Assembly: GCF_035046505.1 (NCBI RefSeq)
Contig: NC_089823.1
Location: 38,364,388 to 38,428,387, forward strand
From: Tiliqua scincoides
Taxonomy: Eukaryota; Chordata; Lepidosauria; Squamata; Scincidae
DNA: 64,000 nt
Reading direction: 5' to 3'
The translations under genes and the position numbers were made by a program. Positions 10,713 through 22,288 of this stretch are shown one piece after another. The notes under the pieces are model-generated. The model made no database searches. It was not told the DNA's origin and saw only the letters and a list, made by a program, of their open reading frames with translations. The first letter of the stretch is position 1. Each line of letters opens with the position of its first letter.

Positions 10713-12690
10713 ACATTTCTACTGTCAGATCCATGCCGCAATGGAAGTTAAATTCCTCTTGTCCCCATAAAGGACATTCTTCACCCTAATGTTGGTGATT
10801 TCATCATTAGAAGATAGTTCCTTCCAATATTCATGACAATATGTGTATTTCAGTGCTGTAGCACTTTGCCATGGTAGCTCCTATAATAAAGCTGACCATC
10901 ACCCCAATCTCCCATCTCGCATCAAAATGGGTTTGATCAGCATGTACTAACCATAAAAGGTTAATCACTTAAAATTCGTCCAAATACCAGATTGATTCTC
11001 AAATATTTCTGGATATTACCATGAATTTCCAATATTTCCAATAGTTCCCCCCCCCCCCCGATTAGAAAGATATTTCTTTTTGGAAAAAGGGGGGAAAATA
11101 ATGTGTTTTGAAGGTTATCTTGATCTTTTATGAAACTTTCCATAATTTTCCATAATGGAAAATAACTGGCAATTGTATTCCTATTTTAAAAGAAATTCAA
11201 TGCAGTGCTTAAATAGAAGTGCCTATTAAGCCCCCACGGTTCACTAGAATATATCCTACCATTTTCCTCTTTCAAAAATGTGGAACAGGTTGTTAGCATA
11301 GCACCTGTGTGATACATCATGCTCTTTTAACTCTAAAGACTGGTGCATTTTTCAGTCACCAATAGTTATTTAATTATTAATTTCTATATAAAAGTCCCCA
11401 AAGCTTGAAAGGATAAAATTGTTCTGTATATTCTTTTTTTGCTTGTTTAAAGACACTTAGAAAAAAAAACAAAAAACCTCGCTGTCATTACTATGAAACT
11501 TTAGATCATTTGCTCTCCAAGGCCACTTGCTTGTCTTGCAAAATTCATGGGAACTCAATACAGATCTATGATACCTAACAATAAAAATAAAAAAAGAACA
11601 ATGACAGGAGAAATGGTTGGTCCTTAAAAGCTACCAAAAAAGAAAATGATACATAATTGCCTTAGCAAAAGAAGTATGATTTCTTTATTTATTTGTTGCA
11701 TTTATTCCCTGCCCTTCACCATATGGTCCCAGGAAAGCTCTCAATGTTCTGACTCTGTGTGGCAGGTCACATGTTCATATGTTCCTAACAAAAAATATAA
11801 CACAATACCTGCTAAATTAGGGTTGCCACCTCTGGCTCAAGTGATTCCTGGGGATATATTTTTCCCCAATACAGTGTTATTCAGGATCACCAATGAGCCT
11901 GAAACATGAGTCAGCTCTGATTGCCCTACTTCAGTTGAGATACCCTGGACTTCAGGCAGACCAGAACTGTGCCAGAGCACTATCTTCAACAGTGTGCTGA
12001 TCAGGTCCATTTGGCTCCTCTTGCCAGGGCAACCAGGAAGCTACACCCAGTCCATCTTGCCAAGGAAGGAGCAAATAGAACATGGTCTGTTTACACGGCA
12101 GCCTTTAAAAGCCCTGTCCAAGGAAGAAGCATGAAGCAGCTCAGGAGCCCAAGGCTGAGAGTTCTCGCAGGCTACCTTCTGCCAGCTAGGTGAGCTAGGG
12201 TAGTTGCTCCAAGGATGAGAAGACCTTGGGTGCACTTCAAAGCCCTCCCTATATAGGCTCTAACTCCCACTGAGACCAATTACAAAGTCCAGATAGCTGG
12301 GCCAGCTGCCCTGCCTGCTCCTAGCGACAACACCACAGACCAGAGGGTACTCCCAGATGACACCCACAGCACCAAGAGCCCTCAAGTTCTACAAATGTAC
12401 CATTGGAAATTCCTGCAAGCCCTTGTTAAAATCTTTAATCCTGTTAAAGGATTGCTTTCACCTGGTGATTTGACAACTCAATCAATGACTAACTCCTAGA
12501 GATTTCAGGTCAATCCGGGAGGACTGGTACTCTGCTGAATCACAGCAAGGGTCAATCTTGGACAATATCCTGATACTGCCAGATACTTCCAGGAAGCCCA
12601 CAGCCCAAAGGCAAATGGCCAGTGCATTCCCTCTAAGAACTGGCATTCTGAGGCATACTGCTCCTGAACCTGTAAGTTTCCATTTTGTCC
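10713..12690. other. no gene seen; short L2-like 3' end at 11,680-11,755
   Basis: The stretch TTTCTTTATTTATTTGTTGC followed by ATTTATTCCCTGCCCTTC is the common L2-type 3' terminus read on the minus strand. The rest is unique, with a C run at 11,048-11,059. The segment 11,806-12,560 may contain another decayed element, but I could not define its ends. Confidence 0.4.
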
Positions 12691-12812
12691 TGCCCGGGGG
12701 GGGACGGACACTCACATCCCCCAATGGTCCTCCTAATAAATGACCCTCCCCCAAATTCTCAAGGCACACGTGTGGACCATTAACTGCACACCAATGTGCC
12801 ATGCATCTGAGA
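12691..12812 (+). mobile_element. hAT fragment, GATTTTCAA family
   Basis: The family phrases CTCACATCCCCCAATGG, CCTAATAAATGACC, GTGGACCATTAACTGC and CACCAATGTGCCATG match the 3' half of the element at 10,470. The 5' half and the right terminus are lost or diverged. Confidence 0.7.
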
Positions 12813-13827
12813 ATGTATCTAATCCCCCTTTAAATGTATGTTAGAATGGTCATCATCACATTTTTGGGAACTAAATGTCTTGCATGAAATATTTCCTTTT
12901 GACTGTCCTGAACCTAATGCCCACATACTGATTTGCAGCTACCCAAGAAAGAAACCATGTGCTATATGTTAATCTGGTGGCATTAGTAGCAGCCCTGTTG
13001 ATATCAAAAGTATTTTCCTCTATGATACTGAATCCTAGAATTGGAAGGGACATCCCTGGTCATTGAGTCCAACTCTTAGTGACGTTGGTTTTAATTCACA
13101 GTAGCTCAGGCCTCCCTGGCTCAAATACTTCCTGTCTCAACTGTTTGTCCAAGTCACAGGTAAGTAAAATAATTGCATTTTTGTGTTCTTCAAAGCAATT
13201 CTGTATTAGCTGAAAGGAACATAAGAAAAAGCCTTGTACATGCCCAGTGATATTTATGCTGGCAATGAGATCGAGTTCATTTCTTAATGTCTTCAGGAGT
13301 CAAAACACTTTGTTTACTTAGACAATATATTTACTGCAGCAAAATCAGATGGGATTCCGAAGTTGTATATTTCAGTTACAGTGTGCTGGCTTAAAGCCTT
13401 CAGGTTTCTGGTAAACATTAAAATGATGTTATATCTTCACAAAGTTTGGACTTTGGGGGATTCACTGTAGATTTTTTGGCTCTTAATAAAACCGTAAAAT
13501 GTAAACAAACACCATGGGGCCACTAAAGCAGCAAGCACTGTGTTTCACCGCTGTCATACTGGTTTTGCTGTCACATTCCATCCATCTTTCTCTCCTTGTA
13601 CTTACTTGCATATTGTTTGCTTATGTCTTTCATTGAAATTGCAAGTTCTTGTGCCACTGATTCCCTGGAAGCCCAGAGGACACCTGCCATTCACTTCAGA
13701 AAGGTATGAATTTGACCTTGGATGACTAGATGTTGACTAGTCTGCTCATCCATATAGCAGCATAACAAAATAAGGAGAGAATGAATTCTCCTAGCTTTGG
13801 CATATACTGGGACATCTTAATCTAGGG
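12813..13827. other. no gene seen; possible CR1 trace
   Basis: The segment at about 12,820-13,060 (AATCCCCCTTTAAATGTATG, then ATTTCCTTTTGACTGTCCTGA) resembles the minus-strand CR1 3' coding region and may be a very old copy. The remainder shows nothing recognisable. Confidence 0.35.
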
Positions 13828-14488
13828 CAGTGGTTCCCAAACTTTTTAGCACCGGGACCCACTTTTTAAAATGACATTCAATCAGGACCCACCTAGCTTT
13901 AAGAGACTTTTAAAAACTTTCACCTTAACAGCTGCTCAAGTCTTTGTTTTTATCCATTTTAGTATGGTGGGGGGCACCTTCTGGAGTGTTCATTGAGCTT
14001 CATGTTCATCAGATTGGGACCATTCTCGTGGTCTTATGTTCCCCTTTGCCTGACCTTCGAAAGGAGCTGAGGCACATTTGCCTACTTATGAGTAAATGCA
14101 CACATGTGGCTTACAGTCCCATCCTATGCATGCCTACTCAGATGTAAGTCCTATGATAGTCCATGGGGGATTACTCCCAGGTACGTGTGGACAGAATTGC
14201 AGCCTTAGTTTAACTTTCCATAGGGCTAAATACATTGTCAGCTTTGGTGGGGGATTATGTTTTGAATGTTTTGGGGGCGGTCTGCATACATCAGATCAGG
14301 ACCATTCTGATACTGTTGCATATCTCTTGGCCTGCCCTTTGAAGAGGACTGAGGCACAGTTGCCTACTCACCAGTAATTGTGCACATGCAGCTCAGTTTC
14401 ACTTTCTATAGGGTTCAATACATTTTCCATATTAGCTATTAGCTTGTCAATTTCACGACCCATAAAGGATCAGGTCTGGGAAACACAG
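13828..14488 (+). mobile_element. hAT non-autonomous element with internal ~165-bp subrepeats
   Basis: Starts CAGTGGTTCCCAAACTTTTT and ends with the weak terminus GTCTGGGAAACACAG. The interior holds two related segments, each going from an ACCATTCT phrase through CTGAGGCACA-TTGCCTACT to CTTTC(C/T)ATAGGG, and the same subunits recur in the element at 32.7-33.4 kb. A 90-bp MITE has inserted between the subrepeats. No clear target duplication is left. Confidence 0.7.
14112..14204 (+). repeat. ~90-bp MITE nested in the hAT
   Basis: ACAGTCCCATCCTATGCATG to GTGGACAGAATTGCAGCC, with GATGTAAGTCCTATGATAGT and TTACTCCCAGG in the middle, is the same family as at 2,566. It is read here in the orientation opposite to that copy and interrupts the hAT subrepeats, so it is younger than that element. 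Confidence 0.65.
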
Positions 14489-14514
14489 TTCCGCACTGTT
14501 CTACGGTCTGTATT

Positions 14515-14584
14515 TTCTGATAATGCAAGAACTAGGGGCCATCGAGTGAAGTTGAGTGGCAGAAGGTCCAAACTAGATAAAGAT
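14515..14584 (+). mobile_element. CR1 LINE 3' coding fragment
   Basis: The plus-strand translation SDNARTRGHRVKLSGRRSKL aligns with the C-terminal SHNTRTRGHPLKLSVGRVRT stretch of the near-intact CR1 frame at 22.5 kb. Only about 25 codons remain. Confidence 0.65.
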
Positions 14585-14589
14585 GGTCA

Positions 14590-14725
14590 TGATGAAGTAG
14601 TGGTTTGGGAATGGAACTTAGATCAGGAAGATCCAGCTTCAAGTCCCCGCTCAGCCATGAAGCTTCCTGGGTGACCTTAGCTTCACCTACCTCACAGGGT
14701 TGTTGTAAGGACAAAAGGACAAATC
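14590..14725 (+). mobile_element. tRNA-derived SINE
   Basis: A box-A-like AAGTAGTGGTTTGGGAATGG and box-B-like GCTTCAAGTCCCCGC are followed by CTCAGCCATGAAGCT, GGGTGACCTTAG and CTACCTCACAGGGTTGTTGT, the usual body of a common squamate tRNA-SINE (family assignment from memory). It is dispersed and not a tRNA gene. Confidence 0.75.
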
Positions 14726-14734
14726 CTCTCTCTT

Positions 14735-14880
14735 GATTTGAAAAGGAAGAGGAAATAGAACAGAAGAGAAAGTGTGACATAGAGGAGTGGTGCGCTAGAG
14801 CATCAGAGACACTCTAGTCCATCATTCTCCTCTCCTCTATGCTTTCTTTTCTGTTCCATTTCGCTCTTTCTTTTCAAATC
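14735..14880. repeat. long imperfect inverted repeat (~70-nt arms)
   Basis: GATTTGAAAAGGAAGAGGAA at the left returns as TTCTTTTCAAATC at the right, with further pairing through GAACAGAAGAGAAAG / CTTTCTTTTCTGTTC and ATAGAGGAG / CTCCTCTAT to a CTAGAG-centred loop. A related purine-rich segment is at 31,435-31,532. Confidence 0.7.
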
Positions 14881-17072
14881 CAGGAAGCAGGAGATGAAGA
14901 AGCAGTGGGAGTAGTGGGTGCACCTCTGGGTAAGGGGGATGGTATTTGGTGCACTGCCTCAGGTGCTGGGTGACTGTGAATGAAAAGACAGGAGCTTGCT
15001 TGAGGGGATATGCTGTATTCAGGACTTAGGCAAGATTTGAAAAGGGGATTTCTGGGTTCACAGGTACCACTGTGCACCAAGTCTTGCTGCACCAATTCTT
15101 AGTTTAGAAGAAACTAGTACTGTGATTGATTTTGTTAAATACAGTGGGTTCGGATTAGAACTGTAAATCACCTTCAATAAATTAAGTTACCTGTCCACGA
15201 GGGGGGGGGGGAGAGAGAGAGGAAGACATATCACTGAATCAGAGCACCAAATGCCCCAGCAGAACACCAATCAGCTTTTCCTTCTATTCCAAAAGTTCCA
15301 CCTGCCTAAATGGTTCTTTCCAGCAGCTTCTGCTATGCGGTAGATACAAACTCCAGCAGCATTGCAACAATTTAAAATGAGCAGATGGGACTCATTGAAT
15401 TAAAAGCAACAACATTGTGAGAGACTACAGTTCAATTTAATCAAAGTGAATAAGGGAAGAAATGCTGCAGTACCGCATTGATTTCCATAGGAAATGGTTC
15501 TTTCAAATTGCACTTCAAGGTGATGCAAGAATCAGCACTGCTTTGATTTGGCTTTGTCTAAGGAAGCATGCCCACTGGCTGAGTCAGAGAGCATACAGGA
15601 CTCCACCTGCAAACTACAGGTGCCTGCATCCCCCCCCCCCCCAATAAATATGGATGACAAGGAATAAAAGCTGGAATAAAATGAGGCTCTTAAATAATAC
15701 ATATACCCAGTTTAAACATGCCCTGCAGTGGATCCTAACTCCTGACACTCATAGCCGCCCCCCTCCTTTAGTGTGGGCTTCTAACTTGGAGGAAAGGGCC
15801 AACTGCTGCCTTTTTCTCCCTTTTTCAGTAATTCCACCCTGATTCCAAGCTGTATGTTGCCAAAAGCCAATCTCAGCTCCTCAACATCAATCCCTTGAAA
15901 GGAGATCAAAGAAGCAGGATTGCACTGCATGCCCCAAACTGAACAGCATTTTTTTATTTGGTCTGCAATCCCAGCTGGGGGGAGGGTCTCCAATCTGCAT
16001 CTTAGAGCTGGGCAACCTCTGGAGACTGCTGTTGGAGACTTCTCTGACCATTTGGTTGCCTCAGGGTGCACACCATCCCCTGTTGGATGTTCTCACCCCA
16101 AGATGAAAAATTGTGCATGATAAACTTAATGGGTCCATACGGAAGTGGAACCCCTTATCATGGTGTCATCTTCATGCCTTTTGACTTTTTGGGAACTGCC
16201 TTCCAATAGCAAGTAGCTCTTAGGATAGCCAAGTGTCCAAATTAATTTGAAATATATGAAAATATATTCTGAAACTTCTCATAAACATGTCAAGTTGGAG
16301 ACTCAAGAGGAACAAGAGACACATATGCCATACAACCACAGCACTCTACAGTTATTATAATTTTTTTAAAGCGTTCATTAGGGCATTTTCTAGTAAGAAG
16401 CATTTTGAAACTGCAACTGCTGTTTTGCTGTTGAAAATAAAGACAAACTTTGGAAGATGCATACAATAATCTGGTCCACACTAGGTCCTATGGTGGCTGA
16501 ACAAAGTTGCTGCTGATCATTTAGCCCACGTATTAAAAATTAAGTACATAAGCACATCTTTTAGGGTCCAGACTGCAGGAAGAAAGAATATTTTGTGTCA
16601 GTTGGCCTCCAGCAATGTCTTTCTGATGCTGTTCTACTTACCTCTTTGATCATGGTTGAATATCTTTAGGGCCATCTGGAAAGGAGATGAGGCAAAGCGA
16701 GCAGGAAGCATTGTTCTGAAGACAGTTCCCATGCTGATCATACATTTGCTGCACAGGAATCCTTGTAAAAGGCAAGATTTCAGTATCAGACTTTTAAAAT
16801 CAACCTGGCAGCCTGGGAAATTGAAACTAATAAATCATACAATAGAGTCGAGCTTAAAGGCTCTTTGTGCTGGAAGTGAACAGACCCAATAACAAAACAT
16901 TCCTCTCTAGAAAATGAAGTCACTATTTATTCATTATCTTCCTAGCAAGATGGGGAGGCAACCCTACCACTACTACTGCAGTACATGCATCTCTGTGCTA
17001 GACTTTGGTAGGAAGTGAAAAGAGAGATAGAAAAGCAAGGTTTGGCTTAGAACTCACGCTCTCTCTTTACAA
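14881..17072. other. no gene seen
   Basis: Unique sequence with G, GA and C runs at 15,200-15,221 and 15,631-15,642. A 96-aa minus-strand frame at 15,781-16,071 has no recognisable domain and no splice context. Confidence 0.45.
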
Positions 17073-17160
17073 CAGTGCAATTTTGTATGTGTTCACTCAG
17101 AAGTAACTCTGGCTATGTTCAATGGGGCTTAGTTCCAGGTAAGTGTGCACAGGATCACAA
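17073..17160 (-). repeat. ~90-bp MITE, minus orientation
   Basis: GTTCACTCAGAAGTAACT, CAATGGGGCTTAGTTCCAGG and TAAGTGTGCACAGGATCAC match the reverse complement of the 2,566 unit. Confidence 0.65.
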
Positions 17161-17174
17161 CCCAAATATACTGA

Positions 17175-17264
17175 AGCTGCATTCCCATCCACACTTACCT
17201 GGGAGTAAGCCGTATTGACTATAAAAGTACTTACTTCTGCATATATTTGCATAGGATTGGGCTC
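17175..17264 (+). repeat. ~90-bp MITE, plus orientation
   Basis: GCTGCATTCCCATCC to ATAGGATTGGGCTC, flanked by TGAA on both sides, a possible decayed TTAA target. It forms an inverted pair with the copy 15 bp upstream. Confidence 0.7.
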
Positions 17265-17534
17265 TGAATCTCTAATATGTGAATTATCTTAGATGTGAGT
17301 GAATTTAAATAATTGAAACTTAAAGGAGGCCTTCCCATCTTTGTTTTTAACATATGTACTTTTTATTATTTGTTACATTTATTGCTTTTTATTTTGAAAG
17401 ATCAACCCTATACGACTCGTCTAATACACACCAACATCAGTCAGCAATCTGACAGCAGACTTTTGCACCAATGGAAGGCTTTGAATGCTTTTCGAGATAG
17501 TTCCACAGACAGCACATCCCATTTGTTGTATATA

Positions 17535-18795
17535 GTCATAAGAAAAGCCTTGTTGGATCAAGCCAAATGTTCATTTAGTCCAGAATTCTGTTGTCCACAG
17601 TGGCCCATCAGCTGCTTCTGGGAAGCACACACAGGAGAAAAAAACTTGTATTTCCTGCTATTATCCCCCTGAAACAGATAAGGCACATGGTACTGACTAT
17701 CATAACTAGTAGGCATTTCTCCAGTCCTATTTTATGGCCATTCAAGTTAGTGATCGTCACCATATCTTGTGGCAATGAATGTCAATAATTATGTACTGTG
17801 TGAAAAAGTGCTTCCTCTGTCTGCTTTCAATCTCCTGCCAATCAATTTCATGGGATGACCTCTGGTTCTAGGATTGTGAGTGAGGAAAAAGAAAAAAACT
17901 TATCTCTCTCCATTCTTTCCACACCATGCATAATTTTATGTCTCCATCATGTCCTCTTTCAATCACCTTTCAGACTAAAAAAAGCCTCCAGCATTGTAGC
18001 ATCACCTTGTAAGTAAGGCACTCCATCCCTCTGATCATTTTGGTTGCTCTCTTTTGTACCTCTTCCAGTTTCGCAGTACTCTTCTTGAGGCAGGGTGACC
18101 AGAACTGTACAGTGTTCTAAACATGGCCACACCATGGATTTGTGTGAGGAATAATAATATTGGCAGTCTTACTTCTGATCTCTTCCGCTATGACCCCAAC
18201 CTTCTTCACCGTTGCCATACACTGGATTGATGTTTTCATCGAGCTATCCACCATAACAATAAGATCTCTTTCCTAGTTTATCACAGACACCTCAGACCCT
18301 ACCAGTCTAAATATAAAGTTGGGAGTTTTTGCCCTAATGTGCATCAATTTCCACTTACAGACACTGAACCATTTGATTGCCCAGTCACCCCATTTTGAGA
18401 GGGCTTTGTGGACCTATTCACAATCTGCTTTTGGTTTTACCACCTTGAATAATTTGCTGTCACCTATGAAGGTAGTAGCCTCTTACCTCTCGTTGCTGAC
18501 CTCCAATCATTTATGTGTAAGTTAAGAAACACTGGCTCCAAGTCAGATCCTTGAGAGGCCCCTACTTCTTTTTCTCTTGTACTGTGTACTGATCAGTGAC
18601 CGTAATAAAAGATTCTTCTTCTTCTCTTGTACTGTGAAAATTACTCATTTATTCCTGCTCTCTGCTTTCTGCTCTTTAACCAGTTACCGGTCCTTAAAAG
18701 AACCTGTCCTCTTATTCCATGAGTACCAAGTTGATTCAAAACACTTTTGTGAGGGACTTTGTGAAAAGTGCTTTTAAAAATCCAAGCCCATCTGT
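17535..18795 (-). mobile_element. old, 5'-truncated CR1 LINE
   Basis: The order of landmarks on the minus strand follows the near-intact CR1 at 22.3-25.4 kb: 3' terminal region (GTTGGATCAAGCC, GTGGCCCATCAG), the TCATGGGATGACCTCTGGTT block, the CATAATTTTATGTCTC block, GCTCTCTTTTGTACCTCTTC, then GACCAGAACTGTACAG and the RT-domain region. It is heavily diverged with many stops and frameshifts. Open frames on the plus strand here are shadows. Confidence 0.8.
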
Positions 18796-18920
18796 AAAAT
18801 GGCTGTATCATGTGCCCTCAGAGCTAGGCAGAAGTGGCCCCGGTGGATTCACTGCCCCCAAAATGATGACAATGTGACTCTCCAACTCCCAAATTCTGCT
18901 GCTCCCTTGTTTCCTGAGTG

Positions 18921-19425
18921 CATAGGCCCATCTAGGCCAACTTTCTGTATCTCACAGTGGCCCACCAAATGCCCCAGGGAGCACACCAGATAACAAGAGA
19001 CCTGCATCCTGGTGCCCTCCCATGCATCTGACATAGCCCATTTCTAAAATCAGGAGGTTGCACATACACATCATGGCTTGTAACCCATAATGGAATTTTC
19101 CTTCAGAAACTTGTTCAATCCCCTTTTAAAGGCATCCAAGCCAGATGCCGTCACCACATCCTGCGACAAGGAGTTCCACAGACCGACCACACGCTGAGTA
19201 AAGAAATACTTTCTTTTGTCTGTCCTAACCCTCCCAACACTCAATTTTAGTGGATGTCCCCTGGTTCTGGTGTTATGTGAGAGTGTAAAGAGCATCTCTC
19301 TATGCACTCTATCCTTCCTTGCATAATTTTGTATGTCTCAGTCATGTCCCCCCTCAGGCGTCTCTTTTCCAGGCTGAAGAGGCCCAAACACCGTAGCCTT
19401 TCCTCATAAGGAAGTGTGCCATGAG
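18921..19425 (-). mobile_element. CR1 LINE 3' end, younger copy
   Basis: Closely matches the 3' part of the CR1 at 22.3 kb. The C-terminal frame reads HTRTRGHP-type sequence through FFTQRVVGLWNSLSQDVV to the terminal IMGYKP (19,071-19,307). It is 5'-truncated near 19,425, where a short duplication of AAGGAAGTGTGC is visible. The octamer tail is not preserved at the 3' end (left). Confidence 0.85.
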
Positions 19426-19429
19426 GTGT

Positions 19430-20350
19430 GCCATAAGGAAGTGTGCATGTGCCAAGCAAGCACGCATCTAACTCTCCCTTTTCTTTGCCACCTTGGATCT
19501 GACCAATCCCCCCATCCCCACATGACAAGGAGAAGGTAGAAGCAGTGGGGTCAGGTCAGGAACAGAGGTGAGCAGTGGTGGTCTTTCTCATCTCAGAAAA
19601 GGAGGTGGAGCAGGGGCAGCAAAAGCAGCAGCAGCAGTCACACCCTCTTACCTGACTCAGAAGGACAGTAGCAACATCTCCCCTTCACCAGATGAGAAGG
19701 CAGGAATAGCAGGAGCCACGACAGTTATAAGACACCCCCCCCCAAGCCAGAAGAAGAGAAGGAAGGCAGTAGCCACATGTTCCCAACAGAAGAGGAGGCA
19801 GGGTAGAGGCAGCAGCAGCTAGGATAACTACAGCAGCTAGATTCCCCCCATCTGGGCCAGGAGGAGGACAAGAAAGGAAAACATTAAATCTGACATAGGC
19901 AACACTATACGCAACACTTCAGCATAGTGTTGGAATAAAAATACAAAAAACTTACTTGTGTCCGACAAATCTCTTCCCTTCCCAGTACATTAAACATTTT
20001 CTACCAAGATTGTATTACCACATTGCTACCAAAGGTGCATTTGCACACCAGATTCAATGGACCTCCAAAAAGAGGGAAATGCCTTTAAAAAAATATCAAA
20101 AATTTCCATATTCCTGAAACCAAATTGGTGCAAATATGCGCCTGTGGCTATTAAGATACAGAATTTTTGCAGTGCTGTCCAGACTGCTGACATATAAATC
20201 CTAATGAAAATCACAGAAGCTGACCTCACACAGGAAATCCCTTCAAATTCTTCTTCTTTTTTTTTTACTATGCACACAGGGGAGGCCTCCTTGATTTATG
20301 AATGCTCTGTGCAAAAATTGAGGGGAAACACCCAATATTTTATATTGCTT
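19430..20350. other. no gene seen; purine-rich low-complexity stretch
   Basis: 19,550-19,870 is rich in AGCAG, AGGAGG and GCAGCAG runs. The 84-aa frame across it is a composition artefact. The rest is unique. Confidence 0.45.
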
Positions 20351-20587
20351 GATTTGATTTGATTTGATTTGATTTGATTTGTAATCCGCCTTTCTCCCTG
20401 GAGGGCACCCAAAGTGGCTAACAACATTTAAAAATAATAAAATACATTAAAATACATTAAAAATACATAAAAACAGCAATAAAATAGATAAAAGCAACCA
20501 CCAGCAATAAAATTGGTAGCAAAAACAATTGAAAGAAGCCATCAGGCATCAAAGGCTTGCTGGAATAAAAATGCCTTGTTGTGGCAG
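20351..20587 (-). mobile_element. L2-type LINE 3' end with (AAATC)n tail
   Basis: On the minus strand the phrase GGGTGCCCTCCAGGGAGAAA then GGCGGATTACAAAT leads into an AAATC pentamer tail (six units at 20,351-20,380). The layout matches other L2 3' UTRs in the window. It is severely 5'-truncated with no coding region left. Confidence 0.75.
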
Positions 20588-21978
20588 CTCAGCTAATTGG
20601 GCTAATTATTTCTCACTTGCAAATTTTGACTCCTTTTCCTGCATTAGGTGTTTTTGTGCAGCAGTTTGTTCCACTGTTGATTATAGGGAATTTACCTGTT
20701 AAGGAAGGGTTTCAATCAAAGTGGATAACAAGGTCTAGTCCTTTACAATAAAAAGTATACCAAAGTTTCATTTTTACTTGTGGGGGGGGGGGCAGTACCC
20801 TACAAACAATTCCAGTGCCCTAGTTTCCCTAAAAACTGTTATCTTTGTTCTCCTGGTTCATAAAGTGGGGTGACCCTAACACTTTGAAAAAAGTCCATGC
20901 AAAAACTTTCATTTCTCCACTTTCCTTGGAAAAATTCAGAAAAGTTTTTTTTACCCCACATCTTACAATTGGTTTGTTAATGCGCCCTGGTACAAGATGG
21001 GTTAAACTGAACAATAGCAGCATAACTGTAAAGTTAATTCTGCAGTAGGTGCCGTTGGTTCTTTCTGAACTAGATTCTTTTTTCATTCCCTTTCCTTTGC
21101 ATTTTACAGTATGCATATATTGAGACGATTCTATAATATGATATGATTACAGCATTGATCTGATTCTGGTCTAGCCACTGAATGTTTATTTAGGTTTGCA
21201 TAAGGTAGCCACGGAGCCCATGCATCCAGAAAACCAGTGGATTCCTTGATCAGTAACTTCTGGTTTATTACCAGTATTGTATAGATTTAGAATGCACAAT
21301 ACACTGTGCTGTGCTTAGCTTATCAACACTGAATAACTTCTGCAATTTTATCACCTAGTTTTGTGAGATGATGCTGCATCTTCACTGTAGGTTTAACAAG
21401 GTTACACAATTTGTAATCACCTAAAGATTTCATGCTTCATTATTCAACTCCTTTACCAGGATATTAATTAATTTTAATTTTCTCCTATGGACACTACACT
21501 TAAAAGTCCCCATTATGTACTATATCTCCTTTATGGTCATTTAACTTCAATTTCATTTCTCCCTGGATTATCTTCAAATACAAACCTACACTTGTATTTT
21601 TTTTTTTAAATCTATTTTGCATCGTTAAAGACATGAATATTGATCTGTTTGGAACATGACATACGTGATGCTTTTAAAAATAAGGTCATTAAAGTCATTA
21701 TGTTCTAAAGTTATGCCATGCAGCTTCAGACATTTTACTATAGGAAATCATGATGTTCTCTTCTAGTTCTGCCTAATGTTCAACACTGGCTGGTGCCCGA
21801 AAGAAAATTAATAAGTGATGTGTTGAAAGTTTTTTAGAGAAGTGAAATGAAAAGCAACCAGTCTGCTGTAGCATGTGCTGATGGAAGAATGAGTTTGAGT
21901 CTAGAAATTTATTGATCATGGGCTGAGTAGATATTGAAAAAAAATTGAGAATGGTGAGGAAGATTAGTCATTTTTATG
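20588..21978. other. no gene seen, AT-rich unique sequence
   Basis: Only short frames. The 95-aa minus-strand frame at 20,829-21,116 shows no motif. Confidence 0.45.
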
Positions 21979-22288
21979 CACTAAACCAGGGGTGCCCAAA
22001 CCCCGGCCCGGGGGCCACTTGCGGCCCTCGAGGTCTCTTAATGCGGCCCTCAGGGAGCCCCCAGTCTCCAATGAGCCTCTGGCCCTCCAGAGATTTGTTG
22101 AAGCCCGCACTGGCCCAACGCAACTTCTCTCAGCATGACGGCGACTATTTGACCTCTCATGTGAGCTGTGGGATGAGGGCTCCCTCCACTGCTTGCTCTT
22201 TCACATCTGTGATGCAGCAGCGGCAGCAAAGGAAAGGCCAGTCTTGCTTTGTGCAATGCCTTTTATAGGTATTGAGCTATTGCAAGAC

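Noticed and set aside
10713-12690. Another inverted-repeat element between 11.8 and 12.6 kb
   Set aside because: Some words (AGGGTTGCCACCTCTGG, GATTTCAGGTCAATCC) hint at ends, but no consistent boundary or duplication could be read.
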